From NCBI GenBank assembly GCA_013396655.1, contig WBMV01009285.1:277980-341979 (forward strand): a stretch of 64,000 nucleotides of DNA. Direction: 5' to 3'. Shown one piece after another: positions 1 through 14,233 of this stretch. Origin of the DNA: Campylorhamphus procurvoides. Taxonomy: Eukaryota > Chordata > Aves > Passeriformes > Dendrocolaptidae. Each line of letters opens with the position of its first letter. Positions within the stretch are counted from its first letter, which is position 1. The notes below the pieces were generated by a model. The model was not told the origin of the DNA and searched no databases. It worked only from the letters and a program-made list of their open reading frames with translations. The position numbers and the translations under genes are program-made.

Positions 1-1662
1 CAACTTTAGATCGCTCAGAAGAAAGGCCACATCAAAGCAGGCATCACAGTGTTTGCTAATGCAACTGCATGAGATGTTGCAAAAGCTGCATCTGAGGGCC
101 AGCAAAGCCAACAGAGCCTGACCTATGTGTGTTATACCAACGAACTCCCCTGTGCAGCATGTCGAGATGAACATCATTTTGGTCTGAAAAGCATCTTGCC
201 TGCTGTCTTAACAGCACAAGTGGGGGAAATCAAACACTAAGCAGAGTTTACTAACTGAGAGCAGGAGAAAACAAAGCATCTGGTCTTTTTAACAAACAGA
301 TAAGACAAACAGCTCCCAGTAACCATGACAGGAAATATCATTGTTAGTAGTGCATACTTCCAGCAGTGCTGTCACATGCATACACAGAAAGAAAAAATGG
401 CTCCCAAGGGCTTTATTGTGGAAAGAACACCAATTTAGGCACGAAAAAGGTACTGTAACAGTTGCGAGGCAACCTGGTAAAAAATGTTTCATGACAGAAA
501 TTACTTTGGTAGGAAAGACACTTCATGGGAAGCTGACTGAGGTATACTGCACCAAAACAGAAATGCAGGGGAACTCCTAACTGGTAAGAAGGTACATACG
601 GAAGGTACCAAAGAAGCACAGAGTAACACAGACAGAAGCCCAACAACATTTCCCACTGAGGCAAAGCTCACCTCTACACACTCCAGCACTGTTACAACCC
701 AAATAACCACGCTGTAACCACCACACTGCTGCCAGCTACGGATTTATGGGATCTGAAGAAAGACATTTTCGACCCAGAAGATGAACCATTTGTGAATATG
801 AATTTTAAAAATCTGCAGTACAGAAAAGCACCTGTTCTGATCGCACATCTTTTGAAATACTTGAGTAGTGGGGGCTTCTGCAAAAGAAACTGCTTTATGT
901 CCAGCTCTAACTTGTTCTGAAATCAAACTACTCTCATTTTAAATTCAAAAGTGAGACAGGGCATATGCTTACAAGTGGGAAATGCAGTTTACTATTCAAC
1001 CAAGGAAACTGTCTCCAAAGATAAGAAAAAATATCAGTCTTTAAAAGAAACATCTACGTAGGTAACAATATTATTCTGAGTCACAGGTATTTGCTTATTT
1101 CCTGAGAGTTCTTATAGTTATCAATCAGAGCTTCTCACCTTTGAAAGACAGATAGAACTGGTTTCTATATTACTGTGTTCTTAGCATATAGAAGATATTC
1201 CTCCAGAGAAACAGCAGACACTATATAATAGCATAAATTTGATAGAAAAGCTCAAAAGCAAGCAATATAACCAATTTTTAATATTAACTGAATTGCAGGT
1301 CAGTGTCTCTTACTTTCCTGAATTCCAATACACTCATTCTGCATCAAAAGACAAGAGTTTAAAGTGGTTTTTTGAGCAGGGAGCAGTGATTTCCTCACCT
1401 GCTCCAATAACACTGCAGCTTCACAGCAACTTGGAGCCACCACCGCGGCTGACTACCCACTGCCCATCTTCCCTCACATAATGCAACCCCACACATTCAT
1501 GTGCTACACAAATCCATTAACCAGAATAGATCAGATCAGGTCAGAATAGATCTTATGCACCCATTAGCTCTGACACTGTACAGGTTCCTAATGGATTCAC
1601 TCTGCAGACTTTGGCCTTATTGCAAGAAATGGGGCAGCAATGAGAGTGAACAGGACGGGGCT

Positions 1663-1684
1663 TGTACAACCACATGGTTGTACA
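1663..1684. repeat. Near-perfect 22-bp palindrome
   Basis: Ten-base arms TGTACAACCA and TGGTTGTACA flank a 2-base centre (CA). It lies in RASA3 intron 1 and is not part of a recognised repeat. Confidence 0.85.
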
Positions 1685-3021
1685 TATATGTGCATATCTA
1701 TTTCAGGGAGGTTCATGGGCTGTATGCTCTTGTAAGATCTGAGGCCACGGTCTCACAAGCACTTGGACTACAGGCTCACCTTTCATGGCTACTCTTGCTA
1801 GTGTTGTTCTATAATACCATTAATCTAAAGACTCAGGCAACAGCAGCAAAGCCTCTGACAAAAAGAAACCACTCTACTTACATGAAGATCCAATTCCACC
1901 AGTCATCAATCTCCATTCAACTCTACACTCCTTGACTACCACGTAATACTCTCTGCTGGTTAGTCTTCTTCACTCTTTACTGTTAGCCCTCTTATTTCAA
2001 AAAACTATTAATGCGGCAAAGTTTTCCAGACATAACAAGATATTTCCCTTTGATTTTGATAGAAACCTATGTAGAACAGTACCAAATCTTGTTTGCTCTG
2101 CAATGCTTGAGCTCAAATAAACCAATTTGAAGTTTTCTCAAGGCATTCTTTAACAGTAAACTTGTCTGCTTTAATGTATCCTTCCCTTTATTCAGCTGAA
2201 TCACCACTGTCATTGAAGCTTATATTGTACATCATCTCTTTCATGAGGTTTCTTATTCCTTACTGAAAAGAAGTCTAAAACACAATTAAGAAATCCACAA
2301 GGTAATCATCCACTGGCTATATCAAGTGCGTCCATACCCTACTCACCATCAAAAACACTTATTCTCCATCTGAAAATTAATTATTTTCCCCAAAATAGTA
2401 TGGCCTGTTAGTGCACATGTTGCCTCTAATTCCATACAACTGCATCCTGTCAGCTGAAGAGGCTGTGTCTCTGGCTCTCCATTTCCAATGCTTTCCCTGA
2501 GATCAAATAGAGCTAGCTATTGCCTCTGCTCCATCAGCAAGCTGAAGCCGGTCATGAGTTAGCTTTTATATTGGATCACCAGGTTCAGTCAACTCCCCAG
2601 CTGCCTGTCAACCACAGCACTGGAGAACAGCCCCTGTGCAAGACAATACACAGCTACAGCAAGTGAAGTGGGCCCCATTTACACAGATCTCTCCTGCTAT
2701 ATTCATATCCAGCTATGGAGGAGACATACCAGAATCACTGCATTACTAAACAAACTCATTACAGTTCCTACTGTAAAACCACATTGCCCCTCCCAGACAG
2801 CACATTTATTCCCTCTGATATACATGCAAACTGAAGGTAAGCAGACCTATTAGACTTTATTAAAAATACTGTCTTGAGATTATTCACAACAGCTGTTTCC
2901 TCTTCAAGCTAGAGGAAAACAGATGGCAACATAACAAGAGCTAGATAATTTTTAAAATTAACTCTAAAACATGACACTTGTACAGGATGTCTTCCACTCA
3001 TGCATCTCCAAATGGGCTAGT

Positions 3022-3047
3022 AAAAAAAAAAAAAAGAAAAAAAAAAA
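3022..3047. repeat. Poly-A tract (A14 G A11)
   Basis: A 26-base A run with a single G at 3036, giving a poly-T tract in RASA3 sense. No 3' end of a recognisable retrocopy lies next to it. Confidence 0.95.
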
Positions 3048-4437
3048 CCTGATGCCAAATGTAATTTTGCTACTACAATATAGCATAATTAACATATCAA
3101 AAAAAGGGCAGAACAAAGAACACATCAAATTGCACAGAAACACTGCAGGTTGCATAGAACACAAAGCTGTTCCTGTAGATTCCCTACAAAAACAGAGAAC
3201 ATTTTTTTCTCCTCTCTCAAACATCTACAAAGCCTGACAGCATCAAGACATCTGCAAACCATCAAGATAGTGCAATTACAGGTGTGGAGGATAGGGGTGT
3301 ATTCCTTTTAATATTCACTAGCAACTTCAATCAAGATTCACAAGGGTGGAAAATAGCAAGGAAAATATTTAAAGTCATACTAATTATCATGGTGAACATA
3401 ATGAGGGGATTTTATTTGTATTGGTCTGGCAGAACTGCAGCCCATCAACTGTATTTCATACATATTCCATACACTTAAGAGTAGAATTTAAGAAACTATA
3501 AATACACCACTATAACAGCTCAAACACAGGTTGAGGGAGATCATGTAGAAACAATGCTGAAACAACATTGAAACAATTCCTACCAAAACATCACTATTTA
3601 TGGACAGAGAGCAATGAATTCTCAACGGGTTATGCTTCTACAGGACCAATTTAGAGCAGAAGGAAAAATTTTGGACAGAAATGAAAGCTTCTGACCAGCT
3701 ACTTTAAGGAAACACAGAAGTTCAGGGTAAGTGAAGGGTTTATCAGAAATGCAGTATGCAGCAGATCACTGAACTACCAGCCCAGGTTTCAGGATCTAGT
3801 AATGCCTCTGAGTCTCACATTTAGAATAGTGAAGAAAACAATGCTACACTTCACCATGTTTCTGGGCAGACTCCTGGAAATGACTACTCAAGTTTCGTAT
3901 ATATTGAAGAACTTATAAGGTGCAGCTTTTTTTTCCTGGCAGAAGAATTTATTTATTTTAAAACCCAACAAAGTAGTCTCTGCCAATCCAAACATCTTTC
4001 CAAACCCACTGAAGATCCACAGAGAAATATACCCACTTCTATTCTCCTACTTCATTAACATGCCTGATACAAGCCTCCACCACTTATTCTGTTAACATTT
4101 CTGAAAAACTAGAAATTAAATAACCAGAGTAGTTAGACACCAGCTTTACAGTGACAAAAAAATTGGTCCAAAAGAAAACTTACAACCATTCATCCCCCTT
4201 TAAAAGAAGCAAAGGATAAAACAAACGACACACATAAGTTGTGCCAGATGGTTAGCATATTTAGAAACAGAGCTGATCCTAAACTCGTCCCTGGATACGC
4301 TCAATCCTATCACTGACAGCATAGCCCAAGCTATAGTCCCTGTGATTCTTCCACCTACCATGTTCAGTTGTCATAATTTGAAGCTAATGAGCCTCAGAAC
4401 TGCAGTGCTTGTGGTCAATAAAGCATATATAAAAATC

Positions 4438-4560
4438 AAAATACTGTTCTTCATAATAATATATAAAAAATGTATAGCATATAAAGTATACTACACATAA
4501 TCATAACCTGTATAATATATATTGCAATAATTACATAGTTGCAATATGTTTTCTATATTG
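4438..4560. repeat. AT-rich low-complexity stretch
   Basis: Mostly A and T with many TATA/ATAAT words (for example AATAATATATAAAAAATGTA); intronic, no gene seen. Confidence 0.75.
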
Positions 4561-7500
4561 TATAGTCATGCATTAAAGAAATATAGGAAAAGCTTACACA
4601 ACTTGCAATTAACTTTTAACTTTGAAACTCTCTGTTCAGCTGACATTTAAAAAAAACTTTAATTGCATTTCTGACTCCTTATTCTGGGGTTTGATACAGC
4701 TTTATCTGAAATACAGAATAGAGAATTCTTTCTTCTACAAGCACAATCAAGAATCATATGATGCTAATCTTTTACTGGATCATAAATACATCTGAAGCAT
4801 CCAGAATAGTGAAACTGCTTGGTGTATTAAAAAGCCAAGTACTGAAAGAGAACAATTACAGCAAAAAAAGTACTTCCTTTCACACCATTTTGTCTTTCTG
4901 ACTTCCATTCCAAGGGTAGAAGACTGGATTTTGCAACTTGGTCACCACGTTATTTGGCAAATTTGTAATCTCAAGCAAGACAGTGAAGTCTGACATGCTC
5001 ATGTAGTCTCTAGCTGTGACTGTATGAATCAACTTCCTCTATTTATGGAAAGTGGGTACTAAATTAACTCCTGCCTTGGCATTTATCATCTACAAGCTTC
5101 ATTCTCAAATTCACGGGATATCCTCTGTCCAGCACAGTCTGCCATTCCAAGTAAGTTGTGTAACTCCTGCTGGCATGGCTAACCAAAGTTGACACATGTT
5201 CACATTGCAGAGGTAAAAAAAACCCTAACAAATCTTTGCTGTCTTGTGAAACACAGAATTCAAATACCTGGCATTGAGCCTGCCATCCCCCATTATCAAA
5301 CACACACCCAAACCTGTTTAAATGGTACCTCTTCCACTAGTTCGCTCCCTTTTGTAAAGGCAAAGTAGATATAAACACATGTATTGCAAATTTGACTTGT
5401 AGATTAGGATCTGAATTTCTAAATCTTAAGCACAGACCCTGCCTTGTTTTCTTGAGGAATCAGAAGAAATAAATGCTCCCAGTCAGACTTACATTCAAAT
5501 GGAAGGAGATGGAACACATGTACAATTGATAACTGCACAATAACCACCTAAAATAAATCTGCCAAGGAATCCAATTACATCATTGAGCTTTAACTAGTTA
5601 CAGTGTACTTGCAGGAACTAGAAGGAAACCCATTTAACAAGCTTCCTTCCTCATCCTTTTGCTCCCCTGACAAATCCTCACTTAAAATGCTTTATGACAA
5701 CCACCTATATCATGTGGGTTATCTAAAGTAAAGTTCTCTTGCTTGTTATCATTAAGAGCTGCAAATTACCAACAGCTCACACCCATGGGAAGATGTTTAC
5801 TGAACAGATAGTACAACTCCGAGGTCTTCCCAGCAGGGTGGAAAAAGCCACTTACCCAGATAAGCTCATCCTTTCAACTTCTCTCCACTTCCACCTCCTT
5901 GCTGTACCATTCACCTCAAAGGATCACCTAATCTAATTTAGACAGTGCCAGAATCAACACTGCACTTAAGTAAAAGAGCTCACATAAAACTCCGACACTA
6001 ACAGTAAAGCCATGCTATAAAGGAACATTCAATAACTTACTGTACACATCTCATGGGCTCTCTCTGCTACTTTATTTTGGGAGATCTTATACTGCTTTCT
6101 TTACAAAACAGTTGCGAAAATATTTCCTCCCCCCAACCCTGCAACTGCTGTCTCCTTATATATTTGTTTAACTTGATATCCTGTCATCTCCCTGCTCTCA
6201 GACAAGCAAGATAAACATATGGGAATGCTTGCTGTCATGCAGCAAGGAATTACTAAACCCATACTGTGCAGACTTTATGTGCATCTTAAGTGAAGATAAA
6301 AATCACTGAGCAATATTACTATGCAGAACAAGCCTCAGATACTTTTAATAGTACTCTGGTATTTCTTGAGTGAATTTTCCAGGATGTGCATTCAGACTAC
6401 AATTCAAAACAGTGTGCATGAGTTGCCATTCACTTTTCTGAAAAAAGATTAACAATGATAACAACTTCTACCTCTTTTAAGCAGACAGAACCAAAGAGGA
6501 AGACTGAGGTACCACGTGCCCATCTATAGAATATTGGTCATTGCTCTCCCTTCTGTGGAAGCAGCACATTGCAAGTACTGCTGTTACGAGACACAGCACC
6601 GCCTGTAAAAGCAGCAGGAAACTTGAATGCAAACAGAACCCTTTCATCTCAAGTACACGTCTGCAGGGACAACCACTGGTTGAGTTCATAAGCTAATTTT
6701 TACACAACCCTCGGTCTTCTGCAAAGACTCTTTCAACACAGCTCCCACAGAAAGTCTAAAAATCTTTCTGGGGAAGGAAAGAAAAGAGGCAGGAAACAAG
6801 GGAACATTACACTATAGGTTTCTTCTGCTAACGAACAGAATGCTCCTGACATAAGGGCAGACTTGACACAGCCTGCAGAGAAATAAGAGCATGCACCAGA
6901 AACTTCACAAAAATCAGACATGGTTTTCAAACCACATAAAGAAGGAAGAATAAATCACTAAAAAATTTCATAGAGAGCAAGATATTAGCCAAAATACATG
7001 GATGAATACGGGAACAAAAAACACAGCTGCAAAAGGTTAAAGAGGCTTCAAGAGAATTTATTTTCTGTCCATCCTAACAGTTCAATTAGCAATAACTGTG
7101 ACATACTGTAGCAATAGGTACCTAATATCTGGTGCCTCCCACACACTTGCCCTTATCCACAAAGAACTGCGGAAATACTCTCCATCCAATGCAAGTCACA
7201 GAGGCTTGAAGAATCACAACGGGGGGCTGGCTCCCACAGCATACAGGATGCATTTTATTGCCACAGTTAGTGTTACAAAACACACAGCCCTATTTTCTGT
7301 TATGGCATCTCCACTTCCTCTTTTCAGCCTTTAAGATTCTCACCATGGCTATCGCAGGATCAAGAATTGCAGATTTTATGTGATTAAGGCTAGCCCAGAC
7401 AAGATCTTACCAAAACATCAGTGGTGCCAGGGCCCCGAGCTCAATCTCTCCTCCCCCCGTCAGGGGTCTGAGGGGTCTGAATGCTTCGGCTCACAGCCAG

Positions 7501-10500
7501 CTGTGACACAGTGCAGCTGTGTAAACTCAGATCACGCTGCCGGGGAGAGAGCCATGTGAGAAAGCACTGGAGGAAGCTTCACTGGGCACCCTTCTCCACT
7601 TTGGAGTTGCATTCCAGCTCAGACACTCACACTTGGACTCTGTCAGAGTTATGCAGTAGGTTTGCTTGTGCCTGGCTATTTGCCTTACCAATCCTGACTC
7701 TAAATGGCTGACATAAATTTCTGGTTTTACCTTGACCTGCTCAACATTAGCAAACTTGTCTGGTGATCACAAGGCTCTTGGTTGACACTGGTTAACATCA
7801 CGGACCTGCTCTACCCTTGTTTGACTACTACAGGATTCCCCACCTTGCTGGCAAAGATCACTGCCCTGTTGGCTTTGCTGTCACACCCACCTTCCAGCTT
7901 TACCAAGCAATCCACTTTGTGCTCCACGACAAGTGGAATAGGATAGCCTCACATTAATCTTTTTTTCATTCGGGTCTGCTCTAAATATTAATAAAACACA
8001 CCCTTACACCAGCAAAGGCACTGGAGTTCTGTTACTAAGGTCACACGGATTAGTGGAGTGATTTAACCCCTGCTGTCCAGAACATGGTAACACTTGTCAG
8101 GGCTAAGTAAAAGGTTACACATGTAACTTTGGTGAAGAGCAGCTTTTCAGAAAGGTAAGCAGCTAGAATGCAAAATGGGATTTGTTATTAAGGCTATAGC
8201 GGAATTCTCTACATTGTTTAGACTCCAAACAACCAGAACAGCAGTGACTTGCACAAAACAATGCCCTACACCAGGACCGGGACCTTTATGCAGCAGTTCA
8301 TTGCTAAGATTTCCATTACTTCTAGCTTACAGAAAAACTGTTAAATCCTGCAGAAGAACAAGGAGAGCCTGAACAAGCTCTGCTGGGGAGGGGCAGGGGA
8401 GGATGGGCACACAGGAGGAAGAAAAGGGAAAGCAACAATTTAGTACCAGCTTCCTCTTTAGCTTCTACTTCTCAGACCCAGAGTACTAAACTTTCTGCTA
8501 AACTCTTGCTACTCCCCTCAAGTGTTTCAGCTAAAGCAGGTAATATCAACTCAGAAGTCAGCTCGTCCTGAAAATGCCCAGATGTCAAACTTAAGTATTA
8601 CGCAGTCCTTGGCTTCAGAATAGGACCCTAAATAATTCAAAGTACCAAAACTATCTCAGAAAATAGAAATCCGTATCCTTTTCCAAACCTTGTGAGAGAT
8701 ACTTGCCCTGGTACTGCATGTAATCTCCCTAGTACTGGATATACTAGGCAGGACTTTAACTGCAAGAGTCCTACTGTGTCCAGGAAGATACAGAAGGCAT
8801 TTGACTCAAAGTGCAGATTGACAAGAACAGGATCTTGAAAGGAAGGAAGCAAGACTTGGCTAGGCAGAGAAACAAAATCCTGCTTGTCCTCCCCTGTCCT
8901 TTCCCCTGGCAGGGCTCTCTCATCACCCTGGGCAAAACCAGTTGATTCCATCCCTACGTACATGAGGCACCTGCACTCAGCCTCTCAGAAGCGGCAAGGC
9001 ACATCATGAATCAAGTAAGTAGGAAGCAAGAAGACTTAACACAGTGGAATAACAGGGTTCAGACATATTCAGATCCTTGTCACTTAAACAAAACTGCCTT
9101 CCAGAAAAAGTAGAATTAGACTCAAATTGACACCATGACTGGTAAATACAATTTTTCTATCCAGTCTCCCACTGAAGAGTCAGTTCTGCCTTGGAAAAGG
9201 CTGGAAAATTTAAAATTCCATTGTATGGTAAGGAATGCAGTGAAAGAGCTCAACAAGAATGCCAGAGCAAGTTCTGAATTGAACATATGTGCTGAAAACC
9301 ATGTATTCCACTACACAAACAGAATACAAATGATGATGATAAATTACTATTAATAATAATAGAATAATTACTCATTACACAAGTACCACCCATCCCATGG
9401 AATGAAAGCAGCACAATTTCTTCTTTTAATAAGTAAATATATATTCTTGTAGTAGCAAGAAAGTTGTGTACAGAAAGGTACTCAAGATTACAATGGACTA
9501 CCCCTCGTGCTGGTAAACCTCAGTTTCAAGTGTTTGACTCTGGAAGCTCACCGGTGCTTAGCAGATGCAGGGGTAAACAATACAGGCCTTGTAGACACTG
9601 GTTCTAGCTGCCAGGAACATGAATGAAGACATGTGCCTGATACCATAACATCACAGTGAGACAAATATCCAGGCGGTCTCACAGGCAGAACAGCAGCTGT
9701 GTTTCAGTGACATTCTTAAATCAGGCTGTCTTTCAAATACTTAGCATAAAAATTCACTTATCATTAAGGTTAATTAGGCAATTAATGAACTGAAAAAAAT
9801 TACACCTGAGGAGACTGTAAAATGAACTAAGTGGGCCAGGTCAAACTTACTTTCTTGTGCCTCGAAGATTTCGGGCTGAACCACCCAATCTGGATTATCA
9901 CGTCAGTACAAACCAACAGTAATATAATGACACTGTCTACAGCTAAGCTGTAAGTGCTGATATGATTCTGAAGCCTGGATATAACCAAAGACCTTTTAGA
10001 GCCATCACTAATACCACAGAAGACTTACAGAAGCATCCTTTTGAATTAGTTTTAATTTACAGAAGCCTCAATCTCCTTCCCTTTCCCCCTCAAAAGCTCT
10101 CAATCACAGCCCTACAACAGAATTCCTATTAGCCCCCATCAACAGCCAAGTAAGTGCTCCATTCCTCAAAAGAAATACTTTAGCATGCTCTTGATATTAA
10201 GCTATTTTGGTCCAAAATTTTTACTTTAATTACTGTTAAAAAAATACAAAATCCTGATTAAAATAAAGCTAACCCACTGGCTCAAAATCATGTTTTGAAG
10301 CTTTATATTGTCGTCATCTTCATCCTATGCTGGCCTATTTTAGAGCTAATCTCATGTTCTCCAAAGAAAACTATATTCAACAAACAGAAAGCAAGGCAAA
10401 GCCAAAAAAACAGCACACACTGGCTGGGCCACACATCATCCTTCCCACACTCTGCTCCCCCTACAGCTATGAAGGCTCAGCACTCCAGCACAGCTGGTTT

Positions 10501-12239
10501 CAGGAGACAGAGAAGTAACAAACACCTTATCAGGGGCTACTGGCCAACACAAACTGGTTCTCCTCTTCCCACTGCACGGACCCCACCTGTGACTTTCTAG
10601 ATGTGTTCCCATAAAACACTCTTCTTCCTGCAAAGCCCAGTCTCATTCACCACAGGAACTCTAACTTGGGGGAGAGATTAGCCAGTCAGAAAAAAAAAAG
10701 TGCATCCTCGTCCAAAACAATGGAGGGGGGGCATCAAATAAATGCACACGACACCAGCACTAGACCAAAATGTTCCCTTATGCTTTGCTTCTGTCCAAAC
10801 CCAAACTACCCCAAGACAAACATCCCCATACTATCTCCTGCAGGCTGATACTCTAGAAGATAGTGCAAAATATATTAGATTTCATCATGACACCAGACAC
10901 TACCACATGTTTTACCTAGAATACGACAAAAGCACTGATAAATCACCACCACTGCCTCCTCCAGAAGCACAGAGGGAACCAAATTCCGGCCTTTAAGACA
11001 CAGCTACAAGGTCCTGCCTTGTGACTGACTCCATACTCTGAAGAAGGGGGTGGAAGCTTCTGCCCTTATCCCATATTGTGGAGTTCTGGAGAGCAACAAG
11101 AAATCAGAACTAGCCCCATACCCAGTATTTCATCCAGGCAAATCACCTCACAAATACTGGGTTTTTCAGGTCACATTCTGAAGCTCCGAGTTAACCCCAG
11201 ACAGGGCAAGAGGAGTTTTGGCATACCTGCAGCCTAGCACTAATTCACAGACAGATAAGCTCCTGTGTGGTTCTAAACCCTCCCTGGATAAGATACTCAT
11301 GCCTGACCCCATTTCATTCTGCCACTGTGCATGGTCTGTTAAGCACAGTATTCACCCACATGTTTCCTAATGGAGCGTGCATGGCACTGCTGAAGTAGGG
11401 ACCCTACCTTACAGGCATCTGGTACTTCTGGTTACAGCCTAAATCAGTCACCACACGTTGTAAACAAATGAACAAAACCATGGAGTTTGACATGGCACAA
11501 CTAAATCGGAGTAAGATTTCATAGGACTAGGCGAAAAATACACTCTAAATTCCAGAGATTCACTTTGCACAAGAAAGTGAAGGCCATACTTAAAGGCATG
11601 CAGTATAAGCTACCCACAGGGCTAGATTATAAACGCCCATTACCAGAAGCAGGGCATCAGCATACCAAACATTTGCCAGTGTTATCAGGAAACTTTAATA
11701 ACAGCAACATTTTCTACTAGACTGTTAGAGAGATTGGTTACCTTTAATACTGGAGCTGACTTTAAAAGTAATAGGGCTAATTTTTAAATTTTTTTTTTTA
11801 CCTTCAAACTCACCACTTTCTGGAACACTGTCACAGAAGCAGGTGTCAAAATACACTAATTATCAGCCTGTTAGAGTCTCACTTTTACTGAAGTTATTTT
11901 GCTCTATTGCCACATTCCAATTTCCCCCAGGCACTTTCTATTCCCTGTCAAAAATCAGAGAATCGCCATTCAAAAACAGACAGTCAGGAGTACTGGTCTG
12001 AATAAAAATTAGCTTTATTTTTTTCCCTCTCTCTCTCAACCAATTTTGCTTAGTAGGCCTAAAAAATAAAAAGCCACAGGGAAGCCTGGAGAGGCACTTA
12101 CGCTATCTTGAAATCTAGTTCCTTCCATCTCTAAACATGCAACACCAGTTTCCTCAAGTCCACAGCAGGCACCACTCCAAAGGCTGCCTCTATGTGTCAG
12201 TATGAGAGGGAGGAGGCATTAACAGTTCCCCTGATTTTA

Positions 12240-12266
12240 GTCAGGGGTGAATTTATGACCCCTGAC
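12240..12266. repeat. Small inverted repeat
   Basis: GTCAGGGGT and ACCCCTGAC, perfect 9-bp arms separated by 9 bases, in RASA3 intron 1. A further CCCCTGA occurs just upstream (12228-12234). Confidence 0.85.
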
Positions 12267-14212
12267 CTCAACCTCCTTTCTCCATCATCACCTCTGAAGC
12301 ACTACTCATCAAGCCTATTCTGTAGCAACTCCTGGAGCTCCCCTCCAAGGGTTGTCCACTGTTAGTGGGAAGTCTGATGTTTGCAGTGGCCAAGCAGAAT
12401 AATCCAAGAGCTGCCAGCCCTCAGTGTGCTGCAGAATTAATTATGTGGAACAATCTACAAACACACGGTAAGACAAATATTTACAGTAATAAGAGTGGTG
12501 TTGGTCAGCTCCTACTTTACATTTAGGGCAAGAAATGCTAACAGAGCACAAAAATCGTTCTTCAGGTATCTTAACTTAAAATCTGATTATTATGCAACAT
12601 CAGCGCAGGTCCCAAGCACCAAATATCTACACTACAAAAGCAACTCCAAGTTTACAAAGAGGAATGGACCAGAGAATGTTTGCAGAAATAATTTATAGGC
12701 CCCTTCAGCTTATCTGCCGAGGAATACTTTACACAAAATTCAGAACTTCAAACAATATATTCTTGGAAGCAAAATGCAACTTCTCATCATCTGAGGCACT
12801 GAACTAGTAAGTTAATGAAACAGTACTGCAGGGAAACATGATCTGAAGGAAGTCTCTTAGAATCAGACTTGGTCTAGGTTACTGAAAATTTGCACAGATC
12901 AGGATAAGGACCTTCCTGACAGCCACTACAAAGCCACAAAATTTACAGAAGCACAGCTCCTCTGACTTGAGCAGAGCAGGTGCAAGTTTTCTAGGACCTT
13001 CACTGTATCCCTGAAAGAGGACACAATACAGCCTTAAAGCAACAATAATCACCTATAGAACAAAATAACTTTGCTTTTACCCAATTCTCAGCCACACTCA
13101 GCAGTCCTGTTGCTTCTATATAAATGCAGAAGACGTGAGAACTTCAAGAAAGGTTCTGTACTCATATGACCTGCTGAAGGGCAGATTTCAGAGAACTGCT
13201 GGAGTTTCACAGTTCTGTCATACTTTTTGCACAGCTTGTGGGAAACAAGTAGTACTTCCTTTGGTTCCCTTATAATACGTAGAATAATTAAAATGTGCAA
13301 TTACCCATATGTACAATCCTTTTAATGTAATCATTCACACAGGTTCTGTTAGGGACATAAATAAAGGTCAAAATAGGATAAGGAACTGGAGTAATCAGAT
13401 CTGAAAATCTGGTCTGTAGAGGAGTGGCAGGGCTCACAGTGCTAGCATTTCTTGCTTCTCTCTGCTAAACCATATTGAAAGAAGCAGGTAAAAATAAGAA
13501 AAATATTTTCCCAGTATTAAGTTCTCCCTGAGAGCACGTGCTGCCACGTCACAGATATTCCACAATTCAACAATAGAGGGAAAACAGTGCATTCATATAA
13601 AGAGAAAAAACAACGCATGCAACGCAAGTCTCATCTTAAGAGCAGGTGTTTTGTGAAGAAGATTTTGAACATATACCACTACAGATCTTTGATGTCTACA
13701 GACAGCATGAAGAGAGAAAGCTATGGCCTCAGAAACACCAGTCACAGCTGGCAAATGACAAAAACAAAAGAGCTGTGAAGAACTATGAAGAACTTCCATT
13801 TGTTCTGGAAAACTTGGGCCAGCCACTCAGATACATCAGTAGTCATAAAAGCATATTTTTTTCAGAGAGAACAAAACTACTTCTTGCAAAAATTAAGAGC
13901 AATTTCATTAGACAACTGCATATCATCTCTTTTTTTTTAGTGACTATGAGTTTTCTGCGCCAACGCAATCCTAAACAGTAAATCTAACTTAAACGCTCTT
14001 GGTTTGGAGAGGATGGATTGGTTTTGGTTCAGACACACACAGCTCTCACACTGTCAGAGCTCAATTTTCCAAGGCTGTGTTCAAATGTTCTGTAGCAGTC
14101 ACCAGCTTCTCAAACTAGAATCTAAAAGCAACTGTAGGATGTCACACCCTGTGTCTCCTGCAAAAGAGATCTGATTTTCCATTACAAACTGGTGATTGTT
14201 CCTGGGCAAGGG

Positions 14213-14233
14213 AAGGAGGGAGAGAGAGAGAGA
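14213..14233. repeat. (AG)n microsatellite
   Basis: Purine run AAGGAGGG followed by about seven AG units ending at 14233. Confidence 0.85.
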
